Part shown: piece after piece, positions 16,452 to 27,190 of the stretch | Numbering within the stretch: position 1 is the first letter of the stretch | Layout: every line of letters begins with the position of its first letter | From: DATBDN01 sp963715995 | GTDB taxonomy: Bacteria > Actinomycetota > Thermoleophilia > Solirubrobacterales > Thermoleophilaceae | Reading direction: 5' to 3' | Length of the DNA: 64,000 bases | Assembly: GCA_963715995.1 (NCBI GenBank) | Contig: OY970283.1 | Location: 806,001-870,000, forward strand | Made by a program: the position numbers and the translations under genes | Notes under the pieces: model-generated | Told to the model about the DNA's origin: nothing | The model's input: only the letters and a program-made list of their open reading frames with translations | The model's database searches: none

Positions 16452-16916
16452 ATGCCCTACGCCGTGGATTTCGAGAACGTCTCAACCGAAGGCCTTGAGT
16501 CGTCGCCGGTCGCCGACGCGCTCGCTGGTCTACGGGCGAACGAGGCCCGCTACTTCAAGAACAAGTACGACCACGTCTTCACGGTGGAGCCTGCGAGCGA
16601 CGCCAAGGACACGATCGACTGGGTGCACCGGATCCTCGAGGAGGAACGCGACATCGTCATCTCGTCGCGGCCTCTGGAGGCGACCGCATTCCAGGTCGAG
16701 AACATCCGCATGGCGTACGTCTTCTACGAAAGCGGCCTGTCGATCAACGTGATGTACACGATCGACGACGGCGGGAAGCGGGCGGTCGGGTTCAAGCTCT
16801 CCGAAGGGATGGAGATCCCCGAGGAGCTCGCCTCACGGTTCAAGTTCGCGAGGCAGAAGTCGAAGCTGGCCGGAACCATCCGGGGGTCGTACTTCGTGCT
16901 CAAGAACGAGTACTGA
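16452..16916 (+). CDS. Conserved-looking hypothetical protein, 154 aa
   Basis: I do not recognise this protein. It has no signal peptide or transmembrane segment. It begins MPYAVDFENVSTEGLESSPV, and a charged stretch (NEARYFKNKYDHVF) is followed by alternating beta strands and a basic C-terminus (FKFARQKSKLAGTIRGSYFV). The start is supported by a purine-rich ribosome-binding region (GAGAGGAGAG). It lies 24 bases after the sulfatase-like gene on the same strand. The codon use matches its neighbours, so it is very likely real. Confidence 0.7.
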   Translation: MPYAVDFENVSTEGLESSPVADALAGLRANEARYFKNKYDHVFTVEPASDAKDTIDWVHRILEEERDIVISSRPLEATAFQVENIRMAYVFYESGLSINVMYTIDDGGKRAVGFKLSEGMEIPEELASRFKFARQKSKLAGTIRGSYFVLKNEY

Positions 16917-17241
16917 TCCGGAGCTTCCCGGCCACGTCCCGGCTTCGCCCGGAAGCGGCCGTGCGCAGGAGTCCCCAGAACCGCAACGACCCGCCGAAGC
17001 GGGTCGTGATCTACGGCCGGGGGGCGACCCCGGGTCCCGTCCAGACCGTGCTTGAAGAATAGATGCCGGCGGGCAGCCTGGCCACGGCTGCCCCCGGCAC
17101 ACGGCGGAGCGCAGCGGGCTCGAACCCCAGCCGAGGAGCTACCTCGACCGTCACCGGTCTCGACGGGACGCGTCCCGCGATCAGACCGCGGCCCAAGCAC
17201 GCTCAGGGACCGCACGCCGCGGCCCCTGAGCGCCAAGAGGA
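16917..17241. other. Structured 325-bp intergenic region between converging genes
   Basis: No protein reading frame is convincing here. The region holds several strong stem-loops: 16986-17007 (9-bp stem, CGAA loop), 17065-17098, a GGGACGCGTCCC core flanked by CGGTCT/AGACCG around 17155-17190, and 17201-17231. Tests for tRNA, tmRNA and RNase P RNA landmarks by eye failed. It may simply be the two convergent 3' ends, or a structured RNA. Confidence 0.4.
17065..17098 (-). terminator. Candidate rho-independent terminator of nrdJ
   Basis: GCCGG and GGGCAGCC pair with GGCTGCCC and CCGGC around a 7-base loop, giving 13 pairs with one bulged base. On the minus strand the stem is followed by the T-rich tract ATCTATTCTTC. 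It lies about 145 bases past the nrdJ stop; another hairpin (17201-17231, GCTCAGGG/CCCTGAGC) is closer but lacks T residues. Confidence 0.5.
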
Positions 17242-20080
<2,839 letters not shown>

Positions 20081-20097
<17 letters not shown>

Positions 20098-20680
20098 GAC
20101 TTCTCCTCGTTGTGGTTCTGGGGCTCTGGCGGCTTCCCGATCGACCGCCGGAAGGGGATGGAAGGGTGGACTCCGGAGCGGACGGAACGGCCTCGGCGTG
20201 CAGGACCTCGATCGCGAGCTGATCGGGTCCCGGCACGGCCTCGGCCTCGAGCCTCCGGAGCTCGGCCTCGAAGGCCGAGAGGTCCTCGATCGAGCGGTAG
20301 ACCGACGCGAACATGACGGCGGCGACGCGGTCCAGCCGCGCGAGCCCGCCAAGCGCGAGCTCGCCCACCCATTCGGCTGCTGCCTCGCCGCCCTGGCGCC
20401 GGACTTCCGCTTCGATCGAGGCGACCACTTCGTCGAGCCGAGCCGGCTCGATTGGTCGCTTCGCCGCCGCCCGCTGAAGCCCGCGAAGGAGCTTGTCGCG
20501 GTCGAACGGCTCGCGGCGCCCGCCGCGCTTCACGACATGCATGCGGACCGCTTCGGCCCGCTCGTAGGAGGTGAAGCGCTGGTCGCAGTTCTCACACTGG
20601 CGACGCCTGCGGATCGCGTCAGCCGCCTCGCGGGAGTCCACGACGCGGTGCTGGCTGGATCCACAGAATGGGCACTGCAT
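20081..20680 (-). CDS. nrdR: Transcriptional repressor NrdR
   Basis: 199 residues. The N-terminal zinc ribbon (MQCPFCGSSQHRVVDSRE, then QCENCDQRFTSYER) is followed by the ATP-cone domain from about residue 45 (VVKRGGRREPFDRDKLLRGL), which senses ATP/dATP. NrdR represses ribonucleotide reductase genes when dATP is plentiful. Usual family length is about 150-160; here a low-complexity Ser/Pro/Arg tail of about 40 residues extends into the nrdJ start, so the last part may be a by-product of the overlap. It is upstream of and coupled to nrdJ, and two NrdR boxes lie just before its start, implying autoregulation. Confidence 0.96.
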
Positions 20681-20692
20681 ACAGCCCTCATT

Positions 20693-20740
20693 CTACAAGC
20701 CCTAGTGGTTCACCTGCGAGAAAACCACTAGATATTGTGG
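20693..20740 (-). promoter_or_regulatory. Tandem NrdR boxes of the nrdR-nrdJ operon
   Basis: Two 16-bp sites lie at 20725-20740 (minus strand CCACAATATCTAGTGG, close to the known consensus acaCwAtATaTwGtgt) and 20693-20708 (CCACTAGGGCTTGTAG). Their starts are 32 bases apart, three helical turns, as in characterised nrd promoters. TAGAAT at 20690-20695 on the minus strand could be the -10 element, placing transcription very close to the nrdR start codon. Confidence 0.85.
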
Positions 20741-20846
20741 AAAATGCGGCCTGTATGCAATTGGGGCCGCCGGACCGTCCTGGCCATCATCGCCCGCCAC
20801 CGGCTGCCGGCGCGCGGGCGACCCTGCAATTAGCGCGGAATCGTCG

Positions 20847-21473
20847 TCAGGAGCCGAGCCGCAGCCAGTCCGTGAAGTCCTGGCCGCTCGCGTGGAGCCC
20901 CGGCCGCGGGCTCCAGCCGAGCCACCACGCGAGCGCGGCGCCGAGCGCCGCCAGCACCACCGCGGCGCCGAGCAGCGCGAGGAGCCAGACAGCGGCCGGC
21001 GCCCCGTGGTCGGCAGCCGCATGCTGTGCCACGAGCGCGGGTGCTCCAGGGGCCTGGGCCGGCGGCGTCGGCGCGGGAGTGGTCGCCGTCACGGCGGGCT
21101 GCGCCGTGGTCGCGGTGGGCGACGGAGTCGGGGTGCTCGGCGTGGGCGGCGCGCCGGCCGGCGTGGACGCTGTCGGCACCGGCACCGGCACCGGCGCAGG
21201 CGCGGCGACCCGCTGCGCGTGCTGCCTACGGCAGTTGCCGCTCTGCTCGCGCGCGCTCGCGACGGCGTCGAGGAACGACGGCGCGTACTGCGCGACGTCG
21301 GGCGGCGTCTCGTGGTTGGCGTTGCGCAGCTGCTGTTCCGAGAACGCGCACGGCTTGATCGTGCCCTGCTTCTTGTAGGCGTTGTAGACGGTCTGGAAGT
21401 CGTTCGCCGACGCCGTCGCAGGGGCGCCGAGCACGACGCCCGCCAGCGCTCCGGCGAGGACTCTGTGCGCCAC
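20847..21473 (-). CDS. Secreted/surface protein with Pro-Thr-rich linker and C-terminal membrane anchor
   Basis: About 208 residues from GTG 21473, which places a signal peptide ending APATASA at the N-terminus. Residues about 25-75 hold a small domain beginning NDFQTVYNAYKKQGTIKPC with two Cys residues. A ~70-residue stretch of Ala/Pro/Thr repeats (VPVPTASTPAGAPPTPSTP) follows, then a transmembrane helix (LLALLGAAVVLAALGAALAW) and a short tail. The layout is that of a stalked membrane-anchored surface protein. No catalytic motif is seen. It is divergent from the O-antigen-ligase-like gene. Confidence 0.7.
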   Translation of the reverse strand: MAHRVLAGALAGVVLGAPATASANDFQTVYNAYKKQGTIKPCAFSEQQLRNANHETPPDVAQYAPSFLDAVASAREQSGNCRRQHAQRVAAPAPVPVPVPTASTPAGAPPTPSTPTPSPTATTAQPAVTATTPAPTPPAQAPGAPALVAQHAAADHGAPAAVWLLALLGAAVVLAALGAALAWWLGWSPRPGLHASGQDFTDWLRLGS

Positions 21474-21525
21474 GGTCCGCAAGGACGCGAACGCTAGCGA
21501 CGGCCCGCGCTTCAATCGGCGCCTC

Positions 21526-23553
21526 GTGGCCGCCCGCCCCCGACCCAACCTCGCGACCGCGCCGGTGCTGCTCGCGCTGCTGCTGGCCGCGGCGATCGCG
21601 TACGCGGCCTGCGCATCGGGCGCGATCCTCGTCACGCCGGCGGCACGGGTGGAGGTGGGGCTGGCCGCCCTCGCGCTCGTTGCCGTGGCGGCGTTCCTGT
21701 TCGCGCCGGGGCTGCGCGCAAGCACGACGCGCACCGGCTGGGCCGGCCTCGGGCTGCTGCTGGCGTTCGCGGTCTGGACGGGTGTTTCGCTCGGCTGGTC
21801 GATCGAGCCGGACGGCACCTGGGCCGAGCTCAACCGCGCGATCGCCTACGCGCTCGCTGCCGCCGTCGCGCTCATCCTCGGCTCGAGCCTGCCGCGCGCC
21901 CGCCGGCGCGTTGCGCTCGGCTACCTGGGCGTGGCCAGCCTGGTCTGCCTCTACGCGCTCGGCGGCAAGGCGATTCCGTGGTTCCACATCGCAGGCCTGA
22001 TCGACCTGAACACGACCTCGTTCTTCTCGCGCCTGCGCGCGCCGCTCGCCTACTGGAACGCGCTCGCGCTGTTCGCCGGGATGGCCGTGCCGATCGCTGT
22101 GCACGCGGCGGTCGAGCCCTTTGGCCGGCGCCCGCGCCGCGCAGCGGCCGCTGCGCTCGTGCTGTTGCTGACGACCGTCGGGCTGACGTACTCGCGCGGC
22201 GGTGTGGCGGCCGTTGTCATCGGCCTGATCGTGCTGCTGGCACTCGGCCCCGAGCGTGCGCGACTGGCCGCGGCGGCCGTGGCGGGGCTCGCGGGCAGCG
22301 TCGCGCCGCTGGTGGTCGGCTACACCCTGCACGGTCTCACCGGCGACGAGGTGGCACTCCACACGCGCACGCGCGACGGCGCCTGGTTCGCGCTCGCGCT
22401 GCTGGCCGGCATCGCCATCGCGATCGTGCTCGCACAGCTGCTCGACCGCCGCGCCCTGGCACTTCGCCCACGCCGGCGCGTACCGCGTCGGGCGCTGGTC
22501 GCCGCCGGACTCGTGGTGGTGATCGCCGCCGTGGCGGTCGCGGCGGGCGGCTCGATCGACCGCGGCTTCGACAGCTTCAAGCGCGTCAAGTTCGAGCGCC
22601 AGAACGATCCGGCCCGGATCCTCCAGACGAACTCGGGCAACCGCTGGGTCTGGTGGAACGAGGCGCTCGCGGCATGGTCGGACAAGCCGCTCGCGGGCTG
22701 GGGGGCGGGGAGCTTCCCGCTGCTGCACGAGCGCTACCGCCACAACCGGCTCGAGGTGCTCCAGCCGCACAGCGTCCCGCTCGAGTGGCTGGCCGAGCTC
22801 GGGCTGGTCGGCGCTCTGCTTGGCCTGGGCGCGCTGATAGCCCTCGGCACTGCCGTCGGCAGAAGCGTTGCCGCGGGCGTGCGGACGGGCGCGCTTGCCG
22901 GGCCGGAGCAGCGGTACGGCGCGGCGCTCGCAGCCGCGAGCGCCGGCTGGATCGTGCACATGTGGTTCGACTGGGACTGGGACATCCCGGGCGTGACGCT
23001 GCCGCTGATGGTCTTCCTCGGCGTGCTGGCCGCGCGTCCTCCCGGCCTTCCGGGAATCGGCCTCGCCATCCGCAGCCGGCAGAGCACGGCGCCACGTGCG
23101 CTTGCACTGATCCTGGGCGCGCTGCTCGCCTGCGCGATCGCCGCCTCGGCGGCGCTCCCGTCGCTGGCCGCCGGCCACCTCGAGCGGGCGCGCGAGGCGC
23201 TCGCCGCCAACCGCCTCGCCGCCGCCGCCGACCAGGCACACCAGGCGACCAGGCTCGATCCGCTCGGTGTCGACGGCCTGCTGCTCCAGGTCGTCGTGGC
23301 CGACCGCAGGGACCGCTTCGCCGATGCGGCGACGGCGCTCGACCGCGCGCTGCGGCGCCAGCCCGCCAACCCGCAGGTCTGGAATGCGGTCGCGCGTTTC
23401 GACGTGGCGCGCCAGGACATCTCCGGCCTCCTGCAAGCCGGGCGCACGAGCCTGAAACTCGATCCGGTGGGATCGTTCGGGCGCTCGTTCATCTTCGCCG
23501 CCGACCTCGGCGTGCGCTCGGCAACCGCGACCGCGACGCCACTGTCGCCGTGA
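21526..23553 (+). CDS. O-antigen ligase/polymerase-like membrane protein with TPR tail
   Basis: 675 residues, GTG start. About 12-14 transmembrane segments, with the large periplasmic loop in the second half of the membrane region: ARILQTNSGNRWVWWNEAL, then GWGAGSFPLLHERYRHN and QPHSVPLEWLAELGL, the hallmark of WaaL/Wzy-type (Wzy_C) enzymes. After a last membrane helix the C-terminal ~130 residues are TPR-like helices (HLERAREALAANRLAAAADQ). It probably joins polysaccharide chains at the cell surface; the actual polymer is unknown. The stop overlaps the next GTG start (GTGA). Confidence 0.85.
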   Translation: MAARPRPNLATAPVLLALLLAAAIAYAACASGAILVTPAARVEVGLAALALVAVAAFLFAPGLRASTTRTGWAGLGLLLAFAVWTGVSLGWSIEPDGTWAELNRAIAYALAAAVALILGSSLPRARRRVALGYLGVASLVCLYALGGKAIPWFHIAGLIDLNTTSFFSRLRAPLAYWNALALFAGMAVPIAVHAAVEPFGRRPRRAAAAALVLLLTTVGLTYSRGGVAAVVIGLIVLLALGPERARLAAAAVAGLAGSVAPLVVGYTLHGLTGDEVALHTRTRDGAWFALALLAGIAIAIVLAQLLDRRALALRPRRRVPRRALVAAGLVVVIAAVAVAAGGSIDRGFDSFKRVKFERQNDPARILQTNSGNRWVWWNEALAAWSDKPLAGWGAGSFPLLHERYRHNRLEVLQPHSVPLEWLAELGLVGALLGLGALIALGTAVGRSVAAGVRTGALAGPEQRYGAALAAASAGWIVHMWFDWDWDIPGVTLPLMVFLGVLAARPPGLPGIGLAIRSRQSTAPRALALILGALLACAIAASAALPSLAAGHLERAREALAANRLAAAADQAHQATRLDPLGVDGLLLQVVVADRRDRFADAATALDRALRRQPANPQVWNAVARFDVARQDISGLLQAGRTSLKLDPVGSFGRSFIFAADLGVRSATATATPLSP

Positions 23554-24086
23554 GGATCGAGGGCGACGGCTGGGTGCTGCGCGTGCCGCTCACCGACGAC
23601 GCCGACGCAATCGCCCGCGCGTTCCGCGACGACCCGCACCTGGCGGTCGACTGGGGCGTGGACGAGGCTCCGGACGGGGTGGGCGCGCGTGATCTCCTGG
23701 AGAAGCAGATCGCGCTGTGGGAGAACGGGGAGGGCATGCACTTCACCGTCGCGAGCGCGGATACGGACGAGCTGCTCGGCGGCGTGAACTTCCACAACAT
23801 CCGCCCCGACCACCGGCGCGCTGAGGTTGGCTTCTGGCTGGCCCCGTGGGCGCGCGGGCGCGGGGTGGGCAGCGGGGCGGTGGCCGCGGCCTGCCGCTGG
23901 GGGTTCGAGCGCTGGCAGCTTCAGCGCATCGAGATGACGACCCTGCCCGACAATGCGGGCTCACTGGCGCTGGCACGCAAGCTCGGGTTCACGAACGAGG
24001 GAACGATGCGCGGCCGCAACCACGAGCGTGGCAACCAGGTTGACATCGTGATGCTCGGGCTGCTGGTTGGAGAGCTACAGGGCTAA
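23550..24086 (+). CDS. GNAT-family N-acetyltransferase (RimJ/RimL-like)
   Basis: 178 residues from GTG 23550, overlapping the preceding stop. RAEVGFWLAPWARGRGVGSG is the acetyl-CoA-binding motif A (R-x2-G-x-G). It is followed by AVAAACRWGFERWQLQRIEM and NAGSLALARKLGFTNEGTMR, the pattern of RimJ/RimL-type acetyltransferases acting on N-termini or small molecules. It is co-translated with the polysaccharide ligase-like gene, and its end overlaps the convergent epimerase gene by 4 bases. The substrate is not deducible. Confidence 0.87.
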   Translation: MRIEGDGWVLRVPLTDDADAIARAFRDDPHLAVDWGVDEAPDGVGARDLLEKQIALWENGEGMHFTVASADTDELLGGVNFHNIRPDHRRAEVGFWLAPWARGRGVGSGAVAAACRWGFERWQLQRIEMTTLPDNAGSLALARKLGFTNEGTMRGRNHERGNQVDIVMLGLLVGELQG

Positions 24087-25015
24087 GCAGCAGCGCGGAC
24101 CGACTCCAGCGTCAGCGCCAGGCCCTCGCGCAGCTCGACCTTCGGCTCGAAGCCGAGCGCCTCGCGCGCTCGCGTGAAGTCGAGCGCGATGTGCTGCACC
24201 TCGCCGGGCCGTGCCGGCGCCATCTCCGGCGTGAAGTCGGTCCCGCCGATCTGCCCGAGCAGCTCGGCGATCTCGATCACGCTGGTCTCGCGCCCGGTGC
24301 CGATGTTGAAGGCGCCGGTCGCGTCCGAGGCCGCCGCCGCCAGGTTGGCGGCCACGACGTCGCCGACGTACACGTAGTCGCGCGTCTGGAGGCCGTCGCC
24401 GAACACGGTCGGCTTCTGGCCCTCGAGCAGCTTGCCGCAGAAGATGGCGATCACGCCCGCCTCGCCGAGCGGGTCCTGACGCGGGCCGTAGACGTTGCCG
24501 TAGCGCAGTGAGATCGTCGACAGGCCGTGCAGGCGCCGGTAGAGCTCCAGGTAGCCCTCGGCGGCGAACTTCGACTGGCCGTAGGGCGCCTCGGGCTCGG
24601 CCGGATGGTCCTCGGGCGCCGGGAGGATCCGCCCCTCGCCGTAGATCGCCCCGCCGGTCGAGCTGTTCACCACGCGCGCGCCGACGGCCTGGGCGGCCTC
24701 CAGCACGTTGATGGTGCCGACCACGTTGATCGTCGCGTCGAGCGCCACGTCGGCGATCGACTTGCGCACGTCGATCTGCGCCGCGAAGTGGAACACGGCG
24801 TCCGGGCCGGCGTCTTCGAAGATGGCCCGCAGTGCCGCCGCGTCGCGGATGTCGGCCTCGATCAGGCGCGCACCCGCGGCCAGGGCGGGCTCGAGGTTCG
24901 CGCGCTTTCCGGTCGAGAGATCGTCGACCACGACCACCTCGTCGCCGCGCGTGAGCAGAGCGTCGACCAGATTCGAGCCGATGAACCCTGCGCCTCCTGT
25001 GACCACGGCTTTCAC
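24083..25015 (-). CDS. NAD-dependent epimerase/dehydratase (UDP-glucose 4-epimerase-like)
   Basis: 310 residues from GTG 25015. An extended short-chain dehydrogenase with the NAD turn TGGAGFIGSNLVDAL at the N-terminus, DDLSTGKRANLEPAL, FHFAAQIDVRKSI, the serine-rich NSSTGGAIYGEG and the YGQSK catalytic tetrad. RYGNVYGPRQDPLGEAGVIA is typical of the UDP-sugar 4-epimerase group. It probably supplies galactose-type sugars for surface glycans, in line with the nearby polymerase. It could also be a different UDP-hexose epimerase; sequence alone cannot decide. Confidence 0.88.
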   Translation of the reverse strand: MKAVVTGGAGFIGSNLVDALLTRGDEVVVVDDLSTGKRANLEPALAAGARLIEADIRDAAALRAIFEDAGPDAVFHFAAQIDVRKSIADVALDATINVVGTINVLEAAQAVGARVVNSSTGGAIYGEGRILPAPEDHPAEPEAPYGQSKFAAEGYLELYRRLHGLSTISLRYGNVYGPRQDPLGEAGVIAIFCGKLLEGQKPTVFGDGLQTRDYVYVGDVVAANLAAAASDATGAFNIGTGRETSVIEIAELLGQIGGTDFTPEMAPARPGEVQHIALDFTRAREALGFEPKVELREGLALTLESVRAAA

Positions 25016-25042
25016 GGGGCGGGCGATGGTAGCGTCGGAGCG

Positions 25043-25645
25043 GTGCCCGGCCTGTTCGTGACGATCGAGGGAATCGACCGCTCGGGCAAGTCCACGCAGG
25101 CGCGCCGGCTGGCCGAGGCGCTCGGCGACGACGCCCTGCTGGTGCGCGAGCCTGGCGGGACTCCGGCGGGCGAGCGCATCCGCGAACTGCTGAAGGACCC
25201 GTCGATCGAGCTCGACGCGCGCTCGGAGGCGCTGCTGTTCGCGGCGGCCCGGGCCGAGCTGGTGGCCACGGTCATCCAGCCGGCGCTCCACGCGGGCAAG
25301 GTGGTGATCTCGGACCGCTATCTCGACTCGTCGCTGGCCTACCAGGGCTTCGCGCGCGGGCTCGGCGAGGACGAGGTGCGGCGCGTGAACGAGTGGGCCA
25401 CGCGCGGCCTCGAGCCCGATCTGACGGTGCTGCTGCGGGTGGACCCGGTCGCCGCCGCAGAGCGCGCGGGCCAGGCCGACCGCTTCGAGGACGAGGGCCT
25501 GGCACTCCAGCAACGCGTCGCGGAGGCGTATGACCGCCTCGCAGCGGCCGGTCCTGCGCGCTGGAAGGTGGTCGACGGCGCACGCGATCCGGACGCCGTG
25601 GCCGCCGACGTGATCGAGCTCGTCACAGCCGGGGTGGCCGCATGA
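25043..25645 (+). CDS. tmk: Thymidylate kinase
   Basis: 200 residues, GTG start. It phosphorylates dTMP to dTDP. FVTIEGIDRSGKSTQARRLA is the P-loop, REPGGTPAGERIRELL the dTMP-contacting loop, and VISDRYLDSSLAYQG the DR(Y/F) signature. The lid and C-terminal segments are of normal length. It is divergent from the epimerase gene and overlaps holB by 4 bases (ATGA); tmk next to holB is a common bacterial arrangement. Confidence 0.96.
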   Translation: MPGLFVTIEGIDRSGKSTQARRLAEALGDDALLVREPGGTPAGERIRELLKDPSIELDARSEALLFAAARAELVATVIQPALHAGKVVISDRYLDSSLAYQGFARGLGEDEVRRVNEWATRGLEPDLTVLLRVDPVAAAERAGQADRFEDEGLALQQRVAEAYDRLAAAGPARWKVVDGARDPDAVAADVIELVTAGVAA

Positions 25646-26762
25646 CTTTGGACCAGGCACTCGAAGCCCACCCGCATGCGCGGCTGGTGCTGGGCGCCGC
25701 GCTGGCCGACAAGCCCTCGCACGCCTACCTCTTCCACGGCCCGGCGGGCACCGGCAAGGCCACCGCCGCGCGCGCCTTCGCCGCTGAGCTGCTGGCCGAG
25801 GGCTCACCCGAGCCCGATGCCGCTCGGCTGCGCGCGCAGCACGGGACCCATCCGGACCTGACCTGGGTGCAGCCCACCGGTGTGCACGTGATGCGCGTGG
25901 ATGACATCGAGGAGCCCGTGGTGGCCGCGGCCACGCACACGCCGTTCGAATCGCGCCGGCGGGTGTTCGTCCTGGAGCGCGTCGACACGATGAACGACGA
26001 GGTGGCCAACCGCCTCTTGAAGACGCTCGAAGAGCGGCTCACTACGTGCACCTGATACTGCTGACCGACCAGCTCGGCCAGGTGCTCGACACGGTCGTCT
26101 CGCGCTGCCAGCTGGTGCGCTTCGACCCGCTGCCGCGGGCGCGGATCGCCGAGCGGCTGCTGGAGGAGGGCGTCGAGCCGGAGCGCGCCGACGCGTCGGC
26201 GCGACTCGCGCTAGGAGACGGCCGCCGCGCCGAGTTCCTGGCCGGCGACGACGGGCTCGCCCTGCGCGCCGACGTCGAGGCGCTCGTGCGCGCGGCGCTA
26301 GCGGATGCCGACGGCGCCGCCGAGCCGTGGCGCGGCCTGCTCGAGCGAGCCGAGGCTGCGCGCAGGACGGCCGAGGACGCGATCGGCGTGAAGCGCGCCG
26401 CCCGACTCGAGCTCGAGCCGAAGGACCGCGAGCGCCGCACGCTCGAGAAGGAGTTCGACGACACGGCGAAGCGCGACGGCCGCCGCGCGCGGACTCACGT
26501 GCTGGAGCTGGGGCTAGAGCTTGCGACGATCACGTTCCGCGACCTCGTGTGTGTTGCCGAGGGCGCGCCCGATTCAGTTCTCGCCACCGACCGCATCGAC
26601 GGTCTCGCGGCTGCCGCGCAGGCACGCGATCCGCGCCGGCTACGCGAAGCCGCCGAGCTGTGCGAGGAGACGCGCCAGTCGCTTCAGCTGAACGTCCAGG
26701 AGGATCTGGCGCTCACCGCGCTGTCGCTGCGCCTGCGGCGGCTCGTCGGCTCGCCGGGATAG
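25642..26762 (+). CDS. holB: DNA polymerase III delta' subunit (clamp loader), frameshifted as sequenced
   Basis: The reading frame starts at ATG 25642, overlapping tmk, with HAYLFHGPAGTGKATAARAF (P-loop) and VDTMNDEVANRLLKTLEE as in clamp-loader AAA+ subunits. At about 26035 the frame ends in a spurious tail and a TGA at 26053. Reading continues perfectly in another frame with HLILLTDQLGQVLDTVVSRC, the arginine-finger region of delta'. Restoring one C (GAGCGGC to GAGCCGGC) gives a continuous protein of about 373 residues. The gene is essential, so a sequencing error in a CC run is more likely than a true mutation. Confidence 0.9.
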
Positions 26763-27015
26763 CCGGCACCTCGATCACCGCGCGCGCGGCGGCGCAGGCT
26801 GCGATCCGCCAGGGGACGACACCAAGGTCCACGCGGACGATCTCGCCGTCCGGCCCGAGCCAGTAGAGGTCGAGCGGGAAGCGCATTCCCGCCGTGTGGA
26901 CCGAGCGGCAGCGCGGCAGCAGCAGGGCCTCGGCCCGCGGCGAGCGCGCCCAGGCAAGGCCGATCAGCCGCTCGCGAAAACCCCGTGCGACGCGCGCCCG
27001 AGCCATGGATTTCAT
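26713..27015 (-). CDS. DUF192 family protein
   Basis: 100 residues, or 97 if Met4 is used. The core LIGLAWARSPRAEALLLPRC, then SVHTAGMRFPLDLYWL and VVPWRIAACAAARAVIEVP, matches the DUF192 pattern (GLL…C.SVHT.GMRFP.D…PWR…VLE.P). The biochemical role of the family is unknown. The C-terminus overlaps the 3' end of convergent holB by 50 bases. No signal peptide, unlike many exported DUF192 proteins. Confidence 0.75.
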   Translation of the reverse strand: MKSMARARVARGFRERLIGLAWARSPRAEALLLPRCRSVHTAGMRFPLDLYWLGPDGEIVRVDLGVVPWRIAACAAARAVIEVPAIPASRRAAAGAATAR

Positions 27016-27058
27016 GGGAAAGAGAAGGGGTGAGCCTGGCTACACTCGCCCCCCCGAC

Positions 27059-27132
27059 GCCGACGTAGCTCAGTTGGCCAGAGCACCGCTCTCGTAAAGC
27101 GGGGGTCATGGGTTCGAATCCCATCGTCGGCT
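27059..27132 (+). tRNA. tRNA-Thr (anticodon CGT)
   Basis: A 7-bp acceptor stem (GCCGACG/CGTCGGC) with discriminator T, the D-arm GTAGCTCAGTTGG, the anticodon loop CTCGTAA between CCGCT and AGCGG, and a T-arm with GGGTTCGAATCCC. CCA is not encoded. Its cluster contrasts with the second tRNA-Thr (GGT) at 32503. Confidence 0.95.
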
Positions 27133-27190
27133 TGTTAACAACGGCGTACATGAATTGACAGTTTGGGTCAGGTCCCGTAGTTCATTAGGG

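Noticed and set aside
17100..17160. T-loop-like sequence GGGGTTCGAGCCC on the minus strand
   Set aside because: Arms do not pair as a tRNA or tmRNA T-stem, and no acceptor or tag frame is present.
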